From: Mesotaenium endlicherianum
Taxonomy: Eukaryota > Streptophyta > Zygnematophyceae > Zygnematales > Mesotaeniaceae
Length of the DNA stretch: 64,000 nt
Assembly: GCA_009602735.1 (NCBI GenBank)
Contig: WELA01003924.1
Coordinates: forward strand, 21,390 to 85,389
Reading direction: 5' to 3'
Below, piece after piece: positions 43,672 to 53,499 of the stretch (positions are counted from its first letter, which is position 1; every line of letters begins with the position of its first letter). The notes under the pieces were generated by a model. The model saw nothing but the letters and a program-made list of their open reading frames with translations. It was not told the origin of the DNA and searched no databases. The position numbers were made by a program, and so were the translations under genes.

Positions 43672-44952
43672 ATGGCCGATCCTCAAGACCAACAGCAAGC
43701 TTTCGAAGGAAGCCCTTCCTCTCCAAGACACCCTCCTCCAGCGCCGATGGGAGAGCCCACTCAAGAAAATCTGCAACAACAAGAAGCACCACAAGGAGGA
43801 GCACACCCTCCTCCAGCGTCGATGGGAGAGCCTACTCAAGGAAATCTGCAACAACAAGAAGCACCACAAGGAGGAGCACCGTCAAATCCCGTGGCAGCCG
43901 CTATAGCAAAGTTGACCCCACCACAAGGAGTTCCCGCAAATGAGTGGGCAGCCTTCCTAATGACCGTCCACAACCAAGTGGGCTTGGCCACCTATGAAGC
44001 AACCGTGCAAGCGTCAAGAGAAGCTATGGCTGCCATGGTTGCCCCTATTGCGAGCAATGCTCAAAATCCAGCCCCGGCTCAAGCGCCTCCACAAGAGCCA
44101 ACGAGAGCAAGGAAACTCATCAAGCCCGGCAAACCCGACACTTTCAACCCCGGGAAAGGTGCCAACCTGAATTTATGGCTCTACCAAGTGGAGACGTACC
44201 TCGCGTTCCTTGAAGTACCCGAGGAGGACTACGTTCCCTTTGCCGTTACCTTACTTAGAGGAGCAGCAACATCATGGTGGCGTAACTATCAAGCGGCTAT
44301 ATATCAAGCTATGGCGCACCCCATGCTCGGCCAAGAGCCCCCACCATCATATGCAAGATGGGCAGATTTTCGTGAGGCCCTCAAGAAGCAATTCATGCCC
44401 ATCAATGCGGAGAAGATTGCCCGAGGAAAGCTCCACCATCTCAAGCAAACGACGTCCGTTCAAGAGTATACATCCAGATTTCACGCCCTCACTCTTGAGA
44501 TCCCCAACATGTCTCTCGAGGAGAAGATTGACCGTTACATCTTTGGCCTCAAACCCAAGGTGGCAAAGGAAGTGGAGTTACGCGACTTGACGGACTTCTC
44601 AAAGATCATTGAAGTGGCCCAAAAGGTGGATACCTTGGATTTCAAGCACTCCGTGCCTTCATCTTCACGGGTACCGACGACGCGGGTGTACGCAGCCCCT
44701 TCCACATCCGAATCTGGACCCACACCCATGGAAATCGGAGTTATTAAAAGGGACCCCGCGGCTGCCCGGAAGAGTGGAAGACCCTCCAATGACACTTATG
44801 ATGCAAGAAACCAGCAAGGAGTGAAAGCAAGACTCTCCCCGGCTGAAAAAGAAGCTCTCATGACGGCTGGACTATGCTTCTATTGCAAGGAAAAGGGCCA
44901 TCGTGCACTTTCATGCCCCAAAAAGTTGTCAAAAAACGGACAGCGCCGGTAG
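43672..44952 (+). CDS. gag: Gag of family A copy 3 (intact)
   Basis: A 426-codon frame from ATG 43672 to TAG 44950-44952. The N-terminus is Gln/Pro-rich with two 30-residue repeats ([17 protein letters not shown]). The capsid follows from about residue 140 ([33 protein letters not shown]). A basic tail ends in the zinc knuckle [14 protein letters not shown] at about 44877-44918. It forms the particle that packages RNA. This is the only undamaged gag in the window and the reference for the broken copies at 31664 and 37718. Confidence 0.95.
   Translation: MADPQDQQQAFEGSPSSPRHPPPAPMGEPTQENLQQQEAPQGGAHPPPASMGEPTQGNLQQQEAPQGGAPSNPVAAAIAKLTPPQGVPANEWAAFLMTVHNQVGLATYEATVQASREAMAAMVAPIASNAQNPAPAQAPPQEPTRARKLIKPGKPDTFNPGKGANLNLWLYQVETYLAFLEVPEEDYVPFAVTLLRGAATSWWRNYQAAIYQAMAHPMLGQEPPPSYARWADFREALKKQFMPINAEKIARGKLHHLKQTTSVQEYTSRFHALTLEIPNMSLEEKIDRYIFGLKPKVAKEVELRDLTDFSKIIEVAQKVDTLDFKHSVPSSSRVPTTRVYAAPSTSESGPTPMEIGVIKRDPAAARKSGRPSNDTYDARNQQGVKARLSPAEKEALMTAGLCFYCKEKGHRALSCPKKLSKNGQRR
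44931..44937 (+). promoter_or_regulatory. -1 frameshift heptamer AAAAAAC with downstream hairpin, family A
   Basis: In the Gag frame the codons are TCA AAA AAC, giving the canonical slippery heptamer A AAA AAC 12 bases before the Gag TAG. Ten bases downstream a perfect 7-bp stem (GGTAGGC 44948-44954, loop CAGGA, GCCTACC 44960-44966) contains the TAG. The -1 frame is the Pol frame. This arrangement predicts programmed -1 frameshifting to make Gag-Pol. Confidence 0.8.
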
Positions 44953-47312
44953 GCCAGGAGCCTACCACCCCAAGACCCACTTCACGAGAAGGCAACACGC
45001 CAAGTGAGGTGGAGACCCCCGTTGAAGACGACGTTCCAGCCCCAATGAGTTTGAGAGGTTACCTTGGAGGAGAGAAGGTCCACATCTTGGTGGATAGCGG
45101 AGCTCAAGGCAACTTCATTGCTGCAGATTTTGCCACCAAGCACGGTATTACTATGCGAACTCTTGACCACGACGAGGAGATTATGATGCCCGATGGATTC
45201 TCCTATACTACCCCTTCCAAGAAGACGTACCCCTTGGCACTCTCTATCAAGTCCTTCAAGGATAGAGTAGTGTTCTCCCCCATGCAATTGGGCAAGTACG
45301 ACGTCATCCTAGGGACGCCTTGGTTGACCAAGCACAACCCCCAAGTTGATTGGAGGACCGGTACTATCAAGATCAAGAATGACATCACTTCAAGAATCTG
45401 TATTTTGCGCGCAATCCAGAATATCCAGACCCAAGACATCCAGAAGCCGGCACACGAGATACTATTGTCCGCCCTCCAACTCAAGAGACTTGTGAGGAAG
45501 GGACACGAGCTTCTTTTGGCCTTGATCACGCCAAAAGACATCAAGAAAGACATCGAGAGTCAAGAAGGCAGCCCCGTTCCCAAGGAGATACAAGAAGTCT
45601 TTGAGGACTACAAAGAAGTGTTCTCCCCGGAATTGCCCAAGGGCCTACCCCCCAAAAGATTCGTAGACCACAAGATAGAGTTGGAGCCCGGAAGCAAGCC
45701 CATCTCTCGGCCTACGTTCAAAATGTCATACACGGAGCTAGACGAAGTCAAGAAGCAAATCAAGGAGCTACTGGAGCATGGCTTCATTCGACCTAGCAAG
45801 TCGCCATTTGGAGCCCCGGTGCTATTTGTCAAGAAGAAAGATGGTACCTTGAGGATGTGTGTGGACTATCGCGCCCTCAACAAGATCACCATCAAGAATC
45901 GATACCCGCTGCCGCGCATGGATGAGCTCATGGACCGGCTGGTTGGAGCCAAGTACTTCACGAAGATTGACTTACGGAGCGGCTACCACCAGATTCGCAT
46001 CGCAGAACCGGACATAGAGAAGACGGCATTCAGGACAAGATATGGACATTTTGAGTTCATGGTCCTGCCATTTGGACTCACCAACGCGCCAGCAACTTTC
46101 ATGACTATGATGAACACCATATTTCAGCCCATGTTGGACAGATTTGTGGTGGTATTCATCGATGACATCCTTATCTACAGCAAGACCCTTGAAGAGCATG
46201 CGAGACACTTGAAAGAAGTCCTTGAAGTATTGAAGCAAAACAAGCTGTTTGCGAAGGAGTCAAAATGCGAGTTTGCCAAACAAGAAGTGGAGTTCCTAGG
46301 TCTCCACGTGACTGCTGATGGCATCAAGATAGACCCCAAGAAGACCACGGTGGTGGAGGAATGGCCAACCCCCACGACCAAGAAAGAACTCCAGTCATTC
46401 TTGGGATTTGCCAATTGGTACAGAAAATTCATCCAAGGCTTCTCGCACATAGCAGCCCCCCTGACAGATCTACTCAAGAAGGACAGGCTATATACATGGA
46501 CCGAGAAAGAGGAAGAGGCATTTCAAGAGTTAAAGCGAAGATTGACCACATCCCCGGTGCTCACACTCCCAAGTCCAAACCCAGATTGGCCCTTCCACGT
46601 CATCACCGATGCATCTTCCTATGCAATAGGAGCAATCCTGCTTCAAGACCAAGGCAAGGGACTGCAGCCCATCGCCTACGAGTCAAGGAAGCTAAATCCA
46701 ACCGAGCAAAATTATACAACCACGGAGCGAGAGGCATTGGCGATTGTACATGCCTCGAAGGTTTGGCGCTGCTACGTTGAAGTACGCAAGGTACTGGTCA
46801 CCACGGACCACGAGGCGTTAAAGCACCTCCAGACGCAGCCATATCTCTCAAGGAGACAAGCAAGATGGAGCGGATACTTGCAACAATACAACATCACGAT
46901 TCAGTACCAGCCCGGCAAGACAAACCCGGCTGACCCCCTCTCAAGACTGCAATTAAACACCGTGATGACATCCCTGAAGACAGATCTGGAAACTCGATTT
47001 TCAGCCGCCTATGAAAGAGACCCTTACTACAAGAACGNCATAGTGGCTATGAGAAATTTCAGGAGACAGCAGCAATACTTGATCAAGTGGAAAGGATATC
47101 CAGATTCGGAGAATAGTTGGGTGGCGGCGCACTACCTTGACAAAGTTCAGAGAAAGTTGAAGCGCTTCCATGCCGCCAACCCCCATCTTGGACCAGCCCC
47201 AAGTCTCTCTACTGGAAGCCCGAAGACTTCAGGGAGGCAGCCTGCCACCATCAAGAAGCAGCAGAAGACCCCTTGGAGGCAGCCTGCAAGAACAAGAAAG
47301 AGGAAAAATTGA
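44938..47312 (+). CDS. pol: Pol of family A copy 3, integrase missing at an assembly N
   Basis: The frame, entered by -1 shift, encodes protease ([14 protein letters not shown]), RT ([29 protein letters not shown]) and RNase H without interruption. At 47038 a single N joins RNase H-integrase linker directly to the chromodomain. By comparison with copy 2 about 1.2 kb, the whole integrase core, is absent. Chromodomain and basic tail follow to TGA 47310-47312. I read the loss as an unresolved assembly gap more likely than a real deletion, so the true copy may be intact. Confidence 0.85.
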
Positions 47313-48119
47313 CATTAGACACTCTTCTTTTCTCGCAGTTTCTGGACAGACAACTAAAACTGCTACTGGTNCAACTAAAACTACTACTGGTGATAGGTCT
47401 CTGCATAATAAATTCTGAAAATTTACCTGGCTGTAGTCCACAAGTAGACAATCATTTAGAGTCCAAGTTTGCTTAATTTGGAGCACTGGTGAGAGAGATA
47501 TGATGCTCTAAGTAGAAGGGGGTCAGGCTGCTGGCATTGTTAGGGCAGAATATGCCTTCTGACATTGTGCCCTCCCCTGAACTTGGAATGCTCTGAAACT
47601 CAAGACTCTGGTAGAACATCTTACAACGCCCAGTTTGAGACTTACTTTGCAGAGTTTGGAGAAGTATAGAAGGACTTATGATTTTTAGAAGTTTCTGCAC
47701 AGATTTGGAGGAGTGCCTACTCTCTCAGCTCTCAACGACACTCCAGAAATTAGAATGCTCTCAAATATAGTGACCCGGTAGAGTNAGTGACCCGGTAGAA
47801 TTCTCCGACGCAATCCGTTTGGCACTCAAATTTTCAGATTTGGAGCAATTCTGTGGACGCTATGAATTTTTGAATTTGTGGCAGATTCTGGGCCAACTTG
47901 TACAATTTTCTTTATCATTAAGGAGTAGGCTAGCCAATAAGGTCACACCACCTACGACCTTGCCTAGTCTACCTTACATGTGTAGCACCTGACTTGGCGC
48001 CTTTGACTAGTCCTCTTCACATGTGTGGCATCTGACTTGAAACTGTTGACTAGTTTGCTCCACATGTGTAAGACCTGACTTGACGCGCCGAGACGTCGCT
48101 TTTTCTATGGGGGGGGTGA
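47313..48119. other. 3' noncoding region of family A copy 3
   Basis: This corresponds to 2100-2868 and 42363-43131 and includes the three 43-bp repeats and the G-run purine tract. N characters at 47371 and 47785 each separate two near-identical copies of the same 16-20 bp, as left by an unmerged overlap. Confidence 0.8.
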
Positions 48120-48622
48120 TGTAGTGATTTGAGTTATTATATATTAGTTTGCATATATTTTAATGTTTTCAAATATATTTGGAGTAGTATTGTGTGGAGT
48201 CAAGTGTGAATAGGTACTCTAGTAACTTGGTTCATGTCCTTTGAACCTTCCAAGGCATTTTCGAAGTTAGAGGAAAGACCTAGAAGAACTCCATGTGGCA
48301 AAAGTCAGATGTGCCATTTTTAGGTCAAAAGGACATGTGTACATTATTCTAGAAAGAGGTGGCAAGTTTTGGGATGTGTTGGGTGCCAACACATCAACAT
48401 ACACCTTCCTAGAAATTACTTATGTAGCAAGTATATAAACAAGAGCTAGAACATAGAAAGACATTCCAGAATCACTCTTGTACTTGCCAAAATCCAGAAA
48501 TATATTAACTTTCAAGAAGCTATCTCTTTTTCAAGAAGCTACCACTTGTGTTCAAAGATCCTTGTCTTGAATAGATGAAGTATTATATTTCACTAAGTAC
48601 TTCATCTATCTGTTTCACTACA
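48120..48622 (+). repeat. Family A LTR, right of tandem array
   Basis: 503 bp, nearly identical to the other two LTRs of the array, followed by GTATG and resumed family B pol. Confidence 0.95.
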
Positions 48623-48627
48623 GTATG

Positions 48628-50690
48628 TGTGGGGAGAAGAGCAGCAGGCTGCCTTCCAGACCCTTAAAGATGCCCTTTGTTCTGCCCCAATGCTAGCCGT
48701 GTAAGACCCCAGCAAACCGGTGCAGGTGGTTACTGATGCCTCTGATTTTGCCATGGGTGCTATTTTGTTGCAGCCTGCTGACAAAACCACAAAGGATGGT
48801 AAGGTACGGCAGGAGTGGCATCCTATGTTGTATGAGTTTATGAAATTTAATCCAGCGGAGATTAATTACTCAGTGCATGATAAAGAGCTGCTAGCTATCA
48901 TTCATGTACTCAAACAGTGGAGAGCATACTTACATGGTAAAGCTTTTAAGGTGATTACAGATCATCTAGCTCTGACCCACTTTCAGAAGAAGTCCAAGCT
49001 GTCGAGGAGGGAGAACCGCTGGAGCCAGATGCTGGAGCAGTTCCAAGTCCAGATCGACTACAAACCAGGGAAGTTGAATCCTGCTGATGCACTCTCTAGA
49101 AGACCTGACTTGCAAGAAGGGAACTTTAGTTAGCATGCTGTAGATAAAGTCCTGTGTGCACTCACTTCACTAAAGGTGAAAAAGTCCTTCCTCGAACAAC
49201 TTAGGAAAGCCTACCTTTCTGACCCAACATTTGAGCCCAGCCCCACTACTGGTGTGTGTCGTGCTACTGCACTCGGGTATAAGCTCAAGGGAGGGGTCTG
49301 GGTGACTGAAACCACTGCAGGCAGGCTGAAGCTGGTCATTCCTAATAATTTAGTAAAAATAAGGTCTCTCTTACTGAGTCAAGCTCATGACAGTCTCCTG
49401 GGTGGACATTTGGGGCAGGCCAAAACTGTTGGCAAACTGGCAAAACATTATCATTGGGAGGGGTTACCTCGGGAGGTCTTGAAATATGTCAAGTCCTGTG
49501 ACCAGTGTCAGAGAAATAAGTCTCGGCACACACCACCCGGAGGTCTCTTGCAACTACTGCCCATCCCAGCTGGACGCTGGGAAACTATATTCTTGGACTG
49601 GGTGGTCACACTGCCACAAACTGCTAATGGGCATGATTCGATATTGGTAGTTGTGGATAAACTGACAAAAATGGTCATTTTCATCCCCACAACTGTCAAA
49701 GTAACTGCACTCGAAACAGCGAGACAGTTTTACAACCATGTAGTATGCCAACATGGGCTACCTTCTAATATCATCTCAGACAGAGACTCAAAATTCACCT
49801 CTAAGTTCTGGAGAGCTTTAATGGGGTTAATGGGAGTCAAACAGCTGCTCAGCACAGCAAACCACCCTCAGACTGATGGGCAGACTGAAAGAACTAATCG
49901 AGTTCTGCAGGAGGTGCTGAGAGCATATATTAACCAAAAACAAGATAATTGGGATGACCTGTTGCCTCAAATTCAGTTTGCGGTCAACAGTGCGGTGCAC
50001 GCGTCAACGGGCAAAACTCCTTTTGAACTCAGCCTGGGTAGAGCCCCTAAGTCTCCTTTAGATGTACTGGGGTAGTCTTTAACTGATCCGGAAGGGATTG
50101 ACAACCCGGTCTCCCTCCAATTTACTCAGGAGTTTGCTGACACCCTGTCAGAAGTCCAACAAAATCTGCACAAAGCCCAAGAAAACCAACAAAAATACGC
50201 TAATCAACACCGTCGGGAGCTGACATTTTCTAAGGGCGATTTAGTCAAACTGCATTCTCAGCATCTGTACCTCCCTGGTGTGGTCAAGAAAAAGCTTGGC
50301 CCTGTCTGGGTCGGTCCATATTCGGTGGTCCGACGTGTCGGTCAGAATGCTTACAAACTGAACATGTCAGCTGACTACAAGGGTCACCCGGTCTTTAATG
50401 TCTCCTTCCTGGAACCATACATCAAAGGTGATACACTGTTCACAGGTCGGTTACCTGTCCAACCGGGACCGGTCCCCGCTGTCCGGCACGGCGATCCTGA
50501 GGAATACGAGGTCGAGGAGATTTTAGACGCTCGCTCGGTCCGTCGATCGCCTAAATATGTCATGAAGTACCTCATCCGATGGAAGGGTTACGATGCCTCT
50601 GGGGACACTTGGGAATATAAAGATCAGCTGACCAATGCCAAAGGGGCGTTGATACGGTTCCACCTTCGGGCGGCTGGGGCACCTCCCTAA
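48628..50690 (+). pseudogene. pol: RNase H, integrase and chromodomain of family B
   Basis: One frame runs the whole length with three stops (TAA 48702-48704, TAG 49131-49133, TAG 50073-50075). It encodes RNase H (QVVTDASDFAMGAILLQ, VITDHLALTHF), the integrase zinc module (HDSLLGGHLG, CDQC) and the core with ISDRDSKF and TDGQTERTNRV. A chromodomain lies near 50500-50650 (EEYEVEEILDARS, YLIRWKGYDASGDTWE). The frame continues the RT part that ended at 37178. The stops make this copy inactive, yet all domains are well conserved. Confidence 0.9.
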
Positions 50691-51005
50691 CTGTCATTTC
50701 AGTTGACACGGGACGGTGACAGGCGGTCCTGTCTCCATATAAGTTGGAGGGGGATGCGACAGTTAGTGACGGTTGTGACAGGCAGCCCACCTTTAAAATT
50801 AAGTTGGAGGGAGTGGTATTATCTGATCACCATATTACACACTCAACCTGCGCTCACACTCACTTGCTCTCCAACTCAATTTTCCCTTATATTCACTCAC
50901 ACCAGGTACTCCACACTAGGAACTCTCCCGATCGCGTTCCTCTTCATCAAGGGCACTCAATAGCGGCAAAATTCTATGACTTCACTAACAGCATTGTGTT
51001 TATGA
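50691..51005 (+). other. Spacer between family B pol and the extra ORF, with two purine-tract-like copies
   Basis: AAGTTGGAGGG occurs at 50741 and 50801, and the same motif forms the purine tract just before the 3' LTR at 52757. Each copy is preceded by related GTGACAGGC sequence. No coding region is evident; ATATAAG at about 50737 could be a weak TATA box. Confidence 0.6.
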
Positions 51006-52683
51006 TTGAGCAGGATGACTCAAGAGTCAGAACTCAAGAGGAAGAGAAGGGCGGAAGAGGCACATGCAGAATACTTGCAATTCCGTGGAGACATCGAATC
51101 ATCTTCCAACTTCGCTCGGGAATCACAACGACTCCAACATCAGCGGGAGGCACAGAAGAAGAAGGAGGAGGAGGAACAGGCCAGACTGAGGCAGGAAGAA
51201 ATGGACAAAAAAGTTGCAGAGGAGGCCAAGAAAGCAGAGGAGGAGAGGCAAGCTGAGGAGAAGCGGAAGCAGCAGGCTGAAGAAGAAGAACAGAGAAGAA
51301 TCAGCAGCTATCGCTACACAGTGCTGGGCAAGGGCTTTGATCTACTGGAGGAGGCCTTCAAGTATGCCCAGAGAAGTCGCAGTGAGTCGCAGAAGAGAAT
51401 CCTCCAGAAGGAAGGGGAGACATTCGAAAACTTTGACAAGTATATAGAGGTCAGCACAGGGCTCCTCCTCTACCATGATTACGCCAAGATGGTAGGATAT
51501 ACAATCGGAGAGGCCAAGGCAAGGGCCCAGGTGAACGAAGCAGGAGCTGTCTCGATTCCTGGTATTTGGGGGGCCGATAGGGTCATCAGGATGATCCCCA
51601 TGGACGCAGACAGCTTCAAGGACTCAACACCCCATAACAGGTTCAAGGCCGTGTACAACGAGGTGGAGAGGAGGAGCTTGGGAATTCGTGGCCAGGGAAA
51701 CCAGTCAGCTGGACTTTGCAGGGCACTGGTACCCTTGTACTCTTAAAAGGACGGACCCTGCCTTCTTTCAAAAGCCCACCGATTGGCGGTGGATGACCAT
51801 CAACATGAGGGACCAGCAGAATGACAGGGCGACGGATGAGGATTTCCTGACTGACCTAAAGGGGAACATAGTATTGCCCCCTCACATTGCGGCTTGGGAC
51901 CCAAGATTGGATGGAGTCAGAGACTGCATGAGCCAAGAGATGCAGGGGGACAGAAGCAGGGCCCGAGAGTCATTCTCCAAAGGGAAGCACGCTTATGCCA
52001 AATGGGCAAGTAAGCAGGGAGAAAAGGATCTCTATGCGGTCCGGACGCAGCAGCCCCCACCAGCACCCAAAAGGGGAAGGTCAGTAGGATATTCTTTTTC
52101 TCGGGAAGAGCTGGAGCAGCTGACAGAGGAGACCCCGGAAGTCTCAGAGGAACCCGGGGACGGCGAGGAGGAGGAGACAGAGGAAGACGAGGAGGAAGAC
52201 GAGGAGGAGGACACTAGCCCCGCCGTGATCCAAACACCTGCCACATGCCCTGTAAGGGAGAAGACGGGGTTGGCCCTGCAGCAACTCGCTCAAGAGGAGG
52301 ATATCACTTGGCTGGGAACTGCCAGAGGACACAGCCCATCTCCAGGCAAGGAGACCCAGTCAGACAGGGCAGACAGGAGGGCTGCTCGGTAGATAGCCAG
52401 AGGCCTGCCAGCATCTCCCTCGCAGAGAGGGCATGTACCCTTGGCTCATGTCATGCAACATCCTTCTGGGATGCCGGTATACGTACCTGCCAGTTTGAGG
52501 GCTGCCCAGGAGAAGGCTGCCTCCCTTCAGTTTCAGACTGTGCAGGAGGAAACAACCCAATTATTGCGTTCTCCGCCGGGTCCTTACAAGGAGCCCCTTT
52601 CTCTGACAGGCTTCAGAAGACCCCAAGACAGGAGGAGGTCTGGCTCCCCTGAGTATAGGGCCTCAGGGACATCTCCCTCCTAA
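51006..52683 (+). pseudogene. Extra ORF of family B: coiled-coil protein of unknown function
   Basis: This lies between the chromodomain and the 3' LTR on the coding strand. The first part (51006-51746) has a long Glu/Lys/Gln/Arg-rich coiled coil at about residues 5-100, then a globular segment (SSYRYTVLGKGFDLLEEAF, LLYHDYAKMVGYTIGEAKA). A one-base frame change near 51680 leads into the frame of 51688-52683, which continues as a plausible globular domain with Trp-rich WRWMTINMRDQQN. An acidic Glu/Asp tract follows at about 52160-52212 and a Ser/Pro/Arg-rich tail. An in-frame TAG at 52390-52392 is the only other break. Together about 560 codons. I do not recognise the family; it resembles neither Gag nor an envelope protein. 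A captured host gene fragment or an element-specific accessory protein are both possible. Confidence 0.6.
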
Positions 52684-52733
52684 GGGCAGCAGGCTGGGGA
52701 TAAAAGAGACAGCACGCTGTTATTAGTGTTAGT

Positions 52734-52750
52734 GTTGTCGAGGCGACAAC
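52734..52750 (+). other. Perfect 7-bp hairpin before the family B purine tract
   Basis: GTTGTCG and CGACAAC are separated by AGG. It is followed by the purine tract at about 52757-52767 and the LTR at 52769. A TATA-like GATAAAAGAG lies upstream near 52699. Confidence 0.55.
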
Positions 52751-52756
52751 ATGATA

Positions 52757-52768
52757 AGTTGGAGGGAT
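52757..52768 (+). promoter_or_regulatory. Polypurine tract of family B
   Basis: AAGTTGGAGGGA directly before the LTR TGTAATGAAT; the likely plus-strand primer. Confidence 0.75.
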
Positions 52769-53499
52769 TGTAATGAATTAGTATACTGGTTGACATAATA
52801 TTCATTTAAATAATATAGTTAAATAAGTTCAACCTGCTGAACTCTAGTTAACAATCAGTCTGCTGGACTTTATACTTAATATCAGTTTAATGACTCAGGC
52901 CGGAAGTAGCAGGCTGAGGTCACCTTAAGTCAGCTTGCTGACACATTCTTTGACAGCCAGCTGACTCTCGTACTCGATAGCAGCGAACTGCCTCGATATG
53001 CATCTAAGTGTGGTATGCTAGATGAATGGCCAGATGACATCCCTATGATGGATGGCGATTCTGGATGATGGGAGATGGCGGTGGATTTGGTTAACCGAGG
53101 TCCTACCAACGTGGTGAACTCCCGGGTAGGCGGTGCCATCGCACTGATCGTTAAACACCGTTGAACAGTAAACTCATTCCATGTACATATGCTATGCATT
53201 GTTCTCGAGTTCGGCATTCGGAAACGAGGCCAACTCTCTTGTACAGCTTACTGAGAGCGATCTGAATCCAAGGCGAGAAGCCATTGATACGCACTGTCTT
53301 CTAACCTTGCTTATGTATGAGTTTACTGATTTGCATTATTGATGCTAGTTTTCTCACATTTGACTTACGAGTATTATTCACTGCTAGTGTGTTGTCCTTT
53401 GCCGTTAAACATTTAACGAAAAATACCATAAAGATTACTTGCTGATATAAAGATCTTCATTAATTGTTAATCGCCTATTTGGTAAGTCGATTCATTTCA
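52769..53499 (+). repeat. Family B 3' LTR
   Basis: 731 bp, pairing with 33183-33914 with scattered differences, followed by GTAGT at 53500-53504. Confidence 0.95.

Larger units (their letters stand above)
37179..48622 (+). mobile_element. Tandem family A gypsy (copies 2 and 3 sharing a middle LTR) in family B pol
   Basis: The order is LTR 37179-37680, internal region, LTR 43132-43634, internal region, LTR 48120-48622, all in one orientation, with a single GTATG target duplication outside. This is the product expected from unequal recombination between LTRs or from an assembly join of two copies. Isolated N characters at 40159, 47038, 47371 and 47785 mark unresolved joins inside. The three LTRs differ by only a few bases, so this is the youngest layer of the nest. 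Confidence 0.9.
33183..53499 (+). mobile_element. Family B Ty3/gypsy chromovirus, inserted in family A copy 4
   Basis: A complete LTR retrotransposon with 5' LTR 33183-33914, primer site, gag, protease, RT, RNase H, integrase, chromodomain, an extra 3' ORF, purine tract and 3' LTR 52769-53499, flanked by GTAGT. It is split within the RT/RNase H connection by the family A tandem insertion at 37179-48622. Without that insertion it is about 8.9 kb. LTRs are similar to each other but not identical, so it is younger than its host element and older than its own insertion. Confidence 0.95.
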
